Positions 37,842 through 45,129 of a DNA stretch of 64,000 bases are shown here, one piece after another (position 1 is the first letter of the stretch; every line of letters starts with the position of its first letter). The position numbers and the translations under genes were made by a program. The notes beneath the pieces are model-generated. The model saw only the letters and a list, made by a program, of their open reading frames with translations. It did not search any database and was not told the origin of the DNA. Origin of the DNA: Betaproteobacteria bacterium (GTDB taxonomy: Bacteria; Pseudomonadota; Gammaproteobacteria; Burkholderiales; Thiobacillaceae); the NCBI GenBank assembly GCA_016219425.1, contig JACRNB010000001.1, forward strand, positions 124,001 to 188,000, given 5' to 3'.

Positions 37842-38087
37842 TCAGCCGGTGCAGGCCGGGCAGGCGCCGGCGCCGCAGGCGGGGGAGGGCGCGGGTTTGG
37901 CGCCGCTGTTCTTGAAGTCGGTGGCGTAGTAGCCGTTGCCCTTCAACTGGAATCCGGCGGCGGTGAGCTGCTTGGTGAAGGCGGGTTTGGCGCACTGGGG
38001 GCAGTCGGTCAGCACGGCGTCGCTGATCTTCTGCATGACGTCCTGCTCAAAGCCGCAGTCGGCGCACTTGTAGGCGTAGATGGGCAT
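37842..38087 (-). CDS. FmdB-family zinc-ribbon protein
   Basis: 81 residues from ATG 38087 with GGAG upstream. The start MPIYAYKCADCGFEQD and the second pair CPQC form the FmdB/CxxC zinc ribbon. A glycine/cysteine-rich C-terminal tail (CGAGACPACTG) has three more cysteines. The family is called regulatory by homology to FmdB, but the role is not established. It heads the fmdB-DUF502-aspS run and has a plausible promoter upstream. Confidence 0.88.
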   Translation of the reverse strand: MPIYAYKCADCGFEQDVMQKISDAVLTDCPQCAKPAFTKQLTAAGFQLKGNGYYATDFKNSGAKPAPSPACGAGACPACTG

Positions 38088-38131
38088 GGGGTTCTCCAAG
38101 GCTAAGTGGGCGAATTGTATCAATGTTTTCT

Positions 38132-38160
38132 TATATTTAGCCGCGCCCAGGGCTTTTCAA
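38132..38160 (-). promoter_or_regulatory. Candidate sigma-70 promoter of fmdB-DUF502-aspS
   Basis: On the minus strand TTGAAA (38160-38155) and AATATA (38137-38132) are separated by exactly 17 bases, in a short A/T-rich patch about 45 bases upstream of the fmdB start. This is a good spacing and a fair match to both boxes. Confidence 0.45.
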
Positions 38161-38180
38161 GACGTGCCCGGAGGCGGGTT

Positions 38181-39713
38181 TCAGGCCCCTTCCGCCAGCC
38201 TGGCAAGGCCGACGTAATCAATCTTTCCCGTGCCCAGGATGGGGAGCGATTCCACCACTCGCAGGCGTCGCGCCACGGCGATTTCCGGCTGGCGCAGGGT
38301 CTTCGCCATCTGGATGAGCCGTTCCCGCGTGAGGCCCCGATCCGTGGTGAGCAGGATGATGGCCTCGCCCCGACCCGAATCGGGTACGCAGGCGGCGGCA
38401 TGGTCGAAATCCGGCGAGGCGGCGCGGGCGATGGCCTCGCTGATCTCCAGGGAGACCATCTCGCCCGCCACCTTGGCGAAGCGTTTCAGGCGCGCCTGAA
38501 GCATCAGGTAGCCGTGCGCGTCCAGTTCCACCACATCGCCGGTGTCATACCAGCCGGGACCGAGATCGGATTTCGGCATGTGCAGGACGCCGGGCGCATC
38601 CGCCAGGTAATAGCCGGAGAGCAGGTTGGGGCCATGCACATGCAGGGAGCCCCCGCGGGGGATGCCGGGGACCGGGCGGACCATGGCATTGATGCCGGGC
38701 AGCAGCTTGCCCACGGTGCCGGGGCGGTTGTCCTGGGGGCGGTTGATGGATAACACCGGGGCAGTCTCGGTGGCTCCGTAGCCCTCCAGGATGTCGATGC
38801 CGAACTGCTCACGCCAGGTGCGGCGCACCTCTTCCGACAGTTTTTCCGCCCCCGCCACGACGTATTTCAGGGCGCTGAACTCTTCCGCCGCGCCGTTTTT
38901 TGCGTAGTTCTTGAGGAAGGTGCTGGTGCCGAACAGCACCGTGGCCCCGGTTTCCCGCAGCAGACGCGGTATCTCCTTGTAGTGCAGGGGGCTGGGGTAG
39001 AGCGCCAGACGCGCGCCGCTGATCATGGGCAGCAGCGCGCCGGCGGTGAGGCCGAAGGAGTGAAACAGGGGCAGACAGTTGAAGACCTTCTCTTCCGGGC
39101 CGATGGGCAGGTAGCTGAGGATCTGCTCCACGTTCGCCAGCAGGGCGCGATGGGATAGCACCACCCCTTTGGGGCGGCCTTCGGAACCGGAGGTGAAGAT
39201 CACTACCGCAGGGGCCTCCGGATTGGCCCTTGGCACTGCGCTGCCGGGATGGAGCAGGGCCTGGGCCAACCAGATCTTGTCCCAGCGGTTGAGTGCGCCC
39301 ACCAGGTCTTCCAGGTACACCATCCGGACGCCATGCAGGGCGGCGACGGTCTCGTGCAGGCCAGCCTTGTCGAGAAAGGCGCGGGAGGTGAAGACGCGCC
39401 GCACGCAGGCCGCTTCGCAGGCGTTTTGCATGGTCTCGCTGCCTGCGGTGTAGTTCAGCATGCATGGAACCCGGCGGAAGGCGGAGAGCCCGATGAGGAC
39501 GCACAGGGTAGTGATGACGTTGGGCAGCAGTACGCCCACATGCTCGTCCCGATCCGTGACGTTGGTGCTGAGACGGCCCAGGATCAGGGTCATCCTCAAC
39601 ACCTCGGCGTAGGAGCTGCTTTTCGGCGTCTGGTCCTGCCATTGCGCGGATGCGTCCTTGCCGAAGCGGCGCCTGGCCTTCACCAGGGCATGGAACAGGG
39701 ACTTCTCGGCCAC
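38181..39713 (-). CDS. AMP-forming acyl-CoA/acyl-ACP synthetase
   Basis: 510 residues from GTG 39713 with GGAGAG upstream. Adenylate-forming signatures: P-loop IFTSGSEGRPKGVVLSH, EGYGATETAP, YDTGDVVELDAHGYLML and the C-terminal lysine region LPILGTGKIDYVGL. The sequence style resembles the synthetase half of Aas (2-acyl-glycerophosphoethanolamine acyltransferase/acyl-ACP synthetase) without the acyltransferase half. The fatty or aromatic acid used is not known. It lies downstream of apaH on the same strand. Confidence 0.88.
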   Translation of the reverse strand: MAEKSLFHALVKARRRFGKDASAQWQDQTPKSSSYAEVLRMTLILGRLSTNVTDRDEHVGVLLPNVITTLCVLIGLSAFRRVPCMLNYTAGSETMQNACEAACVRRVFTSRAFLDKAGLHETVAALHGVRMVYLEDLVGALNRWDKIWLAQALLHPGSAVPRANPEAPAVVIFTSGSEGRPKGVVLSHRALLANVEQILSYLPIGPEEKVFNCLPLFHSFGLTAGALLPMISGARLALYPSPLHYKEIPRLLRETGATVLFGTSTFLKNYAKNGAAEEFSALKYVVAGAEKLSEEVRRTWREQFGIDILEGYGATETAPVLSINRPQDNRPGTVGKLLPGINAMVRPVPGIPRGGSLHVHGPNLLSGYYLADAPGVLHMPKSDLGPGWYDTGDVVELDAHGYLMLQARLKRFAKVAGEMVSLEISEAIARAASPDFDHAAACVPDSGRGEAIILLTTDRGLTRERLIQMAKTLRQPEIAVARRLRVVESLPILGTGKIDYVGLARLAEGA

Positions 39714-39761
39714 CGCGCTCTCCGCAACTCAAAGGGAGCTGGATTGTACGCAGGGCTGGTT

Positions 39762-40607
39762 TCAGCCGGATAAAGGAGTACGGGGAGTGCGGGGAGTACG
39801 CGCACGCATGGCGCAGTTCACCTGGAACAGGCGGCCATCTTCCAGGCGAAAGGCGCTCAGGCTGCCGCCCCAGAGACAGCCGGTATCCAGGGCCACCACA
39901 TCCTCCCGCACCAGCAGGCCCAGGGTGGACCAGTGACCGAACAGCACCCGCGCCTGCGCGTTGCGCCGACCGGGGAAGTCGAACCAGGGGGTGAGCGCCC
40001 CCTGGCCCTCCCCCAGCCCCAGCTTGTGCTCGAAATCGAGGCCGCCGTCCGGGTGCAGCCAGCGCGTGCGCGTGAGGATGTTGGCGATGCAGCGCAGGCG
40101 CTCCTGTCCGGCGAGGCGGTCATCCCAGCGGCGTGGTTCGTTGCCGTACATCCCGCACAGAAAACTGCGCCAGTCTGATCCGCGCAGCGCCGCCTCAAGC
40201 TCGCCGGCGAGGGCTGCGGCCTGGTCCGGCGTCCACTCCGGAGCCAGACCGGCATGCACCATGAGCCAGTCGCCCTGGCGGTGCAGCATGGGGCGATGGC
40301 GCAACCAGTCGAGCAGACCGTCCCGATCCGGCGCGCCCAGGATCATCTCCAGGGTGTCCTTGCGATGGGGCGGGACAAAGCCCTCCGCCACCGCCAGCAG
40401 GTGCAGGTCATGGTTGCCCAGCACCGCCGTCACGGACTCGTCGTGTTCCCGGCACCAGCGCAGCACGGCGAGGGAGTCCTCGCCCCGGTTGACCAGATCG
40501 CCGGTGATCCAGACCCGGTCGTGCGCGGGGTTGAACGCCACCGCGCCGAGCAGCCGTTCCAGATCCGAGTGGCAGCCCTGGATGTCGCCGATGACGTAGG
40601 TGCTCAT
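39762..40607 (-). CDS. apaH: Bis(5'-nucleosyl)-tetraphosphatase, symmetrical
   Basis: 281 residues. It cleaves Ap4A to two ADP. The metallophosphatase motifs are intact: GDIQGCHSDLERLL, GDLVNRGEDS, GNHDLHL, and the later HAGLAPEW and FGHWSTLG segments. ATG 40607 overlaps the ttcA stop as ATGA. The last residues form a three-fold RTP repeat coded by a 9-bp tandem repeat. It ends the cutA-dsbD-tlpA-ttcA-apaH run. Confidence 0.96.
   Translation of the reverse strand: MSTYVIGDIQGCHSDLERLLGAVAFNPAHDRVWITGDLVNRGEDSLAVLRWCREHDESVTAVLGNHDLHLLAVAEGFVPPHRKDTLEMILGAPDRDGLLDWLRHRPMLHRQGDWLMVHAGLAPEWTPDQAAALAGELEAALRGSDWRSFLCGMYGNEPRRWDDRLAGQERLRCIANILTRTRWLHPDGGLDFEHKLGLGEGQGALTPWFDFPGRRNAQARVLFGHWSTLGLLVREDVVALDTGCLWGGSLSAFRLEDGRLFQVNCAMRARTPRTPRTPLSG
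39775..39801. repeat. Three tandem 9-bp repeats in the 3' end of apaH
   Basis: Three copies of GGAGTRCGG in a row, with a 9-base period that keeps frame, encode RTPRTPRTP near the ApaH C-terminus. This is a short sequence likely to vary in copy number between strains. Confidence 0.8.
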
Positions 40608-41401
40608 GGAGTGGCGCAGGCGTCCTCGCCTGCATCCGCCGCGTGGGCAGGCGAGGGCGGCTCCGCCCCCTCGCGCGCCAGCATCAGCGGGCGCATGGCG
40701 GTGAGCAGGCTGGCGAACAGTTTGGGGTGTTGCTTCTCCTGTTCCGCCAGCAGGCCCTTCATCTGGTAGCGCTGCATGGGCATGGAGAAGCAGGCCGGGC
40801 AGTTTTCGAAGATCACCGGCAGCCCGGCGCGACTGGCGAAGTCGCGGGTCTGGCGCTCGCGCACATAGACGAAGGGGCGGATCACGCGCACGTCGCCGGC
40901 GTCGTTCTGGAAGTGCGCCTGCATGGTGCGCAGCCTGCCGCCGAAGAAGGCGCTCATCAGGAAACTCTCGGCCAGATCGTCGAGGTGCTGCGCCAGGGCC
41001 AGGACGGTGTAGCCGTGTTCGCGCGCAACGCGGTAGAGGATGCCGCGGCGCATGCGCGAGCAGTAGGCGCAGAAGGAATCGCCCTGCATGTGCTGTTCCG
41101 CCTCGCTGACGATGGGCTGCGATTCGTAGAAGTAGGGCACGCCCAGCGTCGCCAGGTAGTCCTTCAAGGGGCTGGGGTCGAACTCGGGCGATTGCGGGTC
41201 CACGGTGCACGCGGCGAGGTCGAACTTGACCGGCGCGCGGCGGCGCAGGTCGAGCAGCACATGCAGCAGGGAGAGACTGTCCTTGCCGCCGGAGAGCCCC
41301 AGCAGGACGCGGTCGCCGGGGCGGATCATTTCGTAGTCGCCAATGGCCTTGCCGGCCAGGGTGATCAGGGAACGGGGCGGTTTGACGGGTTCCAGGCTCA
41401 T
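40604..41401 (-). CDS. ttcA: tRNA 2-thiocytidine synthetase TtcA-like protein
   Basis: 265 residues. The PP-loop LGLSGGKDSLSLLH, the CAYC pair and a further CPAC cysteine pair match TtcA, which uses a 4Fe-4S cluster to thiolate C32 of some tRNAs. The E. coli protein is about 311 residues, so this one is shorter, and its last 20 or so residues (PPSPAHAADAGEDACATP) are encoded by a REP-like palindrome rather than by family sequence. It is coupled to the TlpA-like gene and to apaH by 4-base overlaps. Confidence 0.88.
   Translation of the reverse strand: MSLEPVKPPRSLITLAGKAIGDYEMIRPGDRVLLGLSGGKDSLSLLHVLLDLRRRAPVKFDLAACTVDPQSPEFDPSPLKDYLATLGVPYFYESQPIVSEAEQHMQGDSFCAYCSRMRRGILYRVAREHGYTVLALAQHLDDLAESFLMSAFFGGRLRTMQAHFQNDAGDVRVIRPFVYVRERQTRDFASRAGLPVIFENCPACFSMPMQRYQMKGLLAEQEKQHPKLFASLLTAMRPLMLAREGAEPPSPAHAADAGEDACATP
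40611..40672. repeat. Degenerate family-A REP pair inside the 3' end of ttcA
   Basis: A hairpin GCAGGCG-TCCT-CGCCTGC and an inverted partial copy (GCAGGCGAGGGCGG) match the family A element at 7667-7728, with a GTGG head instead of GTAG. It occupies the coding end of ttcA and ends 3 bases before the apaH start codon. Confidence 0.7.
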
Positions 41402-41925
41402 AGCAGGGGCTTCAGCAGGGTTTCCAGACGTTTCCCGACGATCTCGCCGGTGATGGCGTTGACGCTCTCGCCGCGCCGGTTGAACACCACGGAATAGGGC
41501 AGCCCGCCCGCGCTGCCGGCGTCCTGGGCCAGGCGCATGGCGGCGTCTCCGCCCAGAAGGATGGGGTAGTTGATGCCGTGCTCCTGCGCAAACTCCCGCA
41601 CCCGTTCCGGGTCATCCAGGGCCACGCCGACAAACTGCACGCCCTGGGCGGCGTACTGCTTCTGCAAGGCGATAAAGCCCGGTATCTCGCGCCGGCAGGG
41701 AGGGCACCAGGGCGCCCAGAAGTTCAGCACCAATACCTTGCCGCGCCACTGCTCCAGCGCCTGGGGGCGGCCCTCCAGGTCCGGCAGATGCGCCGACCAG
41801 AGCGCGTCCAGGCGCACGAGCGGCCCCGCGTCGGGGGTGGAGGGGGTCAGGGATCGTTGCGCCAGATAGCCCAGGCCGACCAGGGCCAGGACGGCGAGGT
41901 AGGGCGCGGCCCCGCGCAGAGTCAC
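41398..41925 (-). CDS. TlpA-like membrane-anchored thioredoxin
   Basis: 175 residues: an N-terminal membrane anchor (about 8-24) and a periplasmic thioredoxin fold with the active site WCPPC in LNFWAPWCPPCRREIPG. GGLPYSVVFNRRG carries the conserved cis-proline region. The start overlaps the dsbD stop (ATGA) and the stop overlaps ttcA, so it is coupled to DsbD, from which it probably receives electrons. Typical roles are haem-apocytochrome or disulfide reduction in the periplasm. Confidence 0.92.
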   Translation of the reverse strand: MTLRGAAPYLAVLALVGLGYLAQRSLTPSTPDAGPLVRLDALWSAHLPDLEGRPQALEQWRGKVLVLNFWAPWCPPCRREIPGFIALQKQYAAQGVQFVGVALDDPERVREFAQEHGINYPILLGGDAAMRLAQDAGSAGGLPYSVVFNRRGESVNAITGEIVGKRLETLLKPLL

Positions 41926-44249
41926 GGGATCGCTTTATCCACGCTGGCCAGGAACGGGGCCGGTTTTTCGTAGCCGATCACGCGGTAGGCGATCTCCTGC
42001 CCGTCCTTGTCGAAGAACAGGATGCCGGGCGGCCCGAACAGCTTGAAGCGCGCCAGCAGGGCCTTGTCGTCCGGCGTGTTGCCGGTGACGTCGGCCTGGA
42101 GCAGGACCACGTCCTTGAGCCGATCCCGCACCTTGGGATCGCTGAAGGTGTCGCTTTCCATTTCTTTGCAGGAGATGCACCAGTCGGCATAGAAATCGAG
42201 CATCACATAGCGCCCCTTCGCGCCCTGTACGGCGGCGTCCAGTTCCGCCAGATTCTTCACGCGCTGGAAGACGAGGTGCGAGGGGGGCACCGCTGCGCCG
42301 GCCTCGCCGGTGCGGAACACCGAGAGCGGTTGCAGCAGTTCGCGTCCGCCGCCCAGCGCGCCCAGGAGCATGGCGATGCCGGTGACCAGGGCGATGACGC
42401 CCACGCCCTTCCACAGGCGCGAGAGGCCCTTGGCGTTGACGGGCAGCGGCTCCAGCGCGTGCAGGAACATGGAGGAGGTGATGAGCAGCGCCGCCCACAT
42501 CGCCATCTGCGCCACAGCCGAGAGCAGGGGGGAGAGCAGCCAGATCGCCACGCCCAGCATGAGCACGCCGAAGAACTTCTTCACCGACTCCATCCAGGCC
42601 CCGGCGCGCGGCAGCAGGGCGCCGGCGGAGAGGCCCACGAGCAGGAGCGGCACGCCCATCCCCAAGGCCAGGGAGAACAGGGAGACGCCGCCCAGCACCA
42701 CGTCGCCGGTCTGGCTGATGTAGAGCAGTGCGGCGGCCAGGGGGGCGGCGACGCAGGGGCCGACGATCAGGGCGGAAAGCGCGCCCATCAGCAGCACGCT
42801 GGCGAAGCGTCCGCCCCGGATGCGGTTGCTGGCCTCGGAGAAACGGCTTTGCAGAAAGCTGGGCATCTGCAATTCGTAGTACCCGAACATGGACAGGGCC
42901 AGGGCCGCGAACATGGCCGCGCCCGCGCCCAGCGCCCAGGGGTTTTGCAGGGCGTTGGAGATGAGCGTGCCGGACAGCCCCGCCGCGATGCCGGCCAGGG
43001 CGTAGGTGATGGACATGCCGAGCACATAGGCGAGCGACAGGGTGAAGCCCCGGGTCTTGGTGATGTGCCCGCCCTGGCCGACGATGATGCCGGAGAGGAT
43101 GGGGATCATCGGGAACACGCAGGGCGTGAGCGAGAGCAGCAGGCCGAAGCCGAAGAACCCGGCGACGATGGCCCAGTAGTTGCCGCCCTTGAGCAGGGCC
43201 TGGATCTGGCCGGTTTCGGAGGTGTCGGCGGCGGGGCGGGCGGGAGCCGTGGGCGCGGGCTGCGCCTCGCTGGTCAGGGCTTGCTGCGGCTCCGGGGTCG
43301 CAACGGTCGGCGCAACGCCGACGGCGCTCACCGGGACGGTGAACTCCTTCTCTTCCGGCGGGTAGCAGATGCCCTTTTCGCTGCATCCCTGGTAGCCGGC
43401 CAGCACCTTGATCTCGCCGGTTGCGGCGGGCAGGCCGGTGAGCCGGGCGCTGACTGCAAAGGACTGGTGATAGACGTAGGTCTTGCCGAAGGTGGGATCG
43501 TTCTTCTCGTCCGCCTTGGGCAGGGTCAGCGCGCCCACCTTCACTGCGGGCGGCTTCACTACCTTGAAGCTGATCCGGTCACGGTAGAGGTAGTAGTCCT
43601 TCGCCACGGTGAAACGTCCCTCCAGCACGCCGTTGGCGGTGACCGTCACGGCAAGCTTGAAGGCCTCGTCGGGGGGGAGAAAGTCGGGCTGCGAGGAACC
43701 CATCAGGTCGGCGGCCAGGTTTTTCAGCCGGGACAGCACTTCCGGGTTCTGCTGCTGCAAGGGCAGGGGGGCGGCCACTGCCGGTTCCGGCGCGGCGGCA
43801 TGGGCGGGGGTCGCCGCCTTGACGCCGACGGGTTTGAGGGAGATGGACGTTTCCTGCGGCTGGTAGCACACGCCCACTTCGGCGCAGCCCTGGTAGCTGA
43901 CCTTGAGGGTGAAGGGGACCGGCTTGCCGCCGGGGTAGGTGAGCGGGATGCGGATGCGGGCCTGGGTGACGTAGGTCTCCACCTTGCCGAAGTATTCGTC
44001 CTTCTTCACCTTGCCGGCAGGCATCTTCGCCTTGCCCGTCTTCACGCCGGCGTCGGCGCTGAAGCGGATCTTGTTCTTGTAGAGGTAGTAGCCCTCGGCG
44101 ATCTGGAAGCGGGCCTCGACCGTGCGGTCATCCAGCAGTTTGGCCGACAGCCGGAAGGCCTTCTCCGGTTCCAGCAGGTCTTCCTCCCCATGCGCTACGG
44201 GGGCGGCCAGGGCGGCGAACAGGCAGGCAAGGGCGAACAGGAATCGCAT
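41922..44249 (-). CDS. dsbD: Thiol:disulfide interchange protein DsbD with two alpha domains
   Basis: 775 residues against about 565 in E. coli. After a signal peptide come two tandem DsbD-alpha domains: about 25-145 with C122/C128 (YQGCAEVGVCYQP) and about 190-305 with C289/C295 (YQGCSEKGICYPP). Then about eight membrane helices (about 355-610) and the C-terminal thioredoxin-like gamma domain with C691/C694 (DWCISCKEME). It carries electrons from cytosolic thioredoxin to periplasmic thiol proteins. The doubled alpha domain is the odd part. It starts 15 bases after cutA. Confidence 0.95.
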   Translation of the reverse strand: MRFLFALACLFAALAAPVAHGEEDLLEPEKAFRLSAKLLDDRTVEARFQIAEGYYLYKNKIRFSADAGVKTGKAKMPAGKVKKDEYFGKVETYVTQARIRIPLTYPGGKPVPFTLKVSYQGCAEVGVCYQPQETSISLKPVGVKAATPAHAAAPEPAVAAPLPLQQQNPEVLSRLKNLAADLMGSSQPDFLPPDEAFKLAVTVTANGVLEGRFTVAKDYYLYRDRISFKVVKPPAVKVGALTLPKADEKNDPTFGKTYVYHQSFAVSARLTGLPAATGEIKVLAGYQGCSEKGICYPPEEKEFTVPVSAVGVAPTVATPEPQQALTSEAQPAPTAPARPAADTSETGQIQALLKGGNYWAIVAGFFGFGLLLSLTPCVFPMIPILSGIIVGQGGHITKTRGFTLSLAYVLGMSITYALAGIAAGLSGTLISNALQNPWALGAGAAMFAALALSMFGYYELQMPSFLQSRFSEASNRIRGGRFASVLLMGALSALIVGPCVAAPLAAALLYISQTGDVVLGGVSLFSLALGMGVPLLLVGLSAGALLPRAGAWMESVKKFFGVLMLGVAIWLLSPLLSAVAQMAMWAALLITSSMFLHALEPLPVNAKGLSRLWKGVGVIALVTGIAMLLGALGGGRELLQPLSVFRTGEAGAAVPPSHLVFQRVKNLAELDAAVQGAKGRYVMLDFYADWCISCKEMESDTFSDPKVRDRLKDVVLLQADVTGNTPDDKALLARFKLFGPPGILFFDKDGQEIAYRVIGYEKPAPFLASVDKAIP

Positions 44250-44264
44250 GAGGTGAAGCTCCGT

Positions 44265-44606
44265 TCAGGGTTGGGAAGGCGGGTTCGAATCCAGGGTCGA
44301 ATCCACGATCCAGCGCAGGTAGTCGGGCAGACCGGCGGCGGCGTTCAGGGCCACGATCTCCGGCAGTTCGTAAGGGTGATGCTTGCGGATATGAGCTTCC
44401 AGGGCGGGATATCGTTCCGCCGTGGTCTTGATGATGACAGGAACCTCCCCATCTTCCCGCACGTCGCCCTGCCAGCGGTAGATCGAGGTGCAGGGCGCGA
44501 GCACGTTCACGCAGGCCGCCAGACGCTCTTCCACCAGGCTTTTTGCCAGCTTGCGGGCGGCTTCGACATCGGGCAGGGTGGAGAACACGACGCAGGCGTT
44601 GGGCAC
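44265..44606 (-). CDS. cutA: CutA1 divalent-cation tolerance protein
   Basis: 113 residues from GTG 44606, the usual CutA length; no ATG fits. Family segments are CVVFSTLPDVEAARKLAKSLVEERLAACVNV, SIYRWQGDV and the IIKTT..YPALEAHIRKHHPYELPEI block. CutA forms stable trimers and has been linked to copper tolerance, though its function is uncertain. It is placed directly before dsbD, an arrangement also known in enterobacteria. Its start codon is only 9 bases from that of the divergent fxsA. Confidence 0.9.
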   Translation of the reverse strand: MPNACVVFSTLPDVEAARKLAKSLVEERLAACVNVLAPCTSIYRWQGDVREDGEVPVIIKTTAERYPALEAHIRKHHPYELPEIVALNAAAGLPDYLRWIVDSTLDSNPPSQP

Positions 44607-44615
44607 GGAGACGGT

Positions 44616-45035
44616 ATGGGATTGAAAGGCGCGGGGATTATAGCTTTGGCCCTCATGGGCCTTGAAATGGTGGGGATATACCTGGTTGGCAGGGAGTTGG
44701 GCGGTCTCTATACCCTGCTGGCGCTGTTGTTCTCGCTGGCGTTCGGGGGCTGGTTGATTCGCCATGCCGGCACGTCCTTCCTGCCCGAACTGGCCGGTTC
44801 GCTTCAGAGCGGCCACGCGCCCATCGGCATTTTGTGGAAGACGGGGCGCAAGCTGGCGGCGGGGCTGCTGTTGATCTTTCCCGGTTTCTTCAGCGATGCC
44901 GTCGCCCTGATCCTGCTGCTGTGGCCGGGAGCCGCCGCGCCCGCCCCGACGCGCAGCGAGGCGCGGGACGGGGTGATCGAGGGCGAGTGGCGGCGCGAGG
45001 AAGAGGACGGCGGCAGGCTGCCTCCATCCGCCTGA
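44616..45035 (+). CDS. fxsA: FxsA-family membrane protein
   Basis: 139 residues from ATG 44616 behind GGAG. Hydrophobic segments near residues 8-25, 27-44 and 75-100, with the family hallmark KLAAGLLLIFPGFFSDAVALILLL, followed by a charged cytosolic tail. FxsA overproduction relieves F-plasmid exclusion of phage T7 in E. coli; its normal role is unknown. It is divergent from cutA with almost no spacer, so its promoter must lie within cutA or further upstream. Confidence 0.85.
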   Translation: MGLKGAGIIALALMGLEMVGIYLVGRELGGLYTLLALLFSLAFGGWLIRHAGTSFLPELAGSLQSGHAPIGILWKTGRKLAAGLLLIFPGFFSDAVALILLLWPGAAAPAPTRSEARDGVIEGEWRREEEDGGRLPPSA

Positions 45036-45129
45036 TCGCCAGGCCGTTCTGCGGCGTGGAGCCGCCTTGCGCGGCTCTGGCAACTACGATAAAAGCCAGC
45101 AAATTTCGTGGGCTCGGGAAGGGGTCGTG

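Noticed and set aside
39775-39801. CRISPR-like short repeats
   Set aside because: Three 9-bp units without spacers inside apaH; a coding microrepeat, not an array. No CRISPR array was found anywhere in the window.
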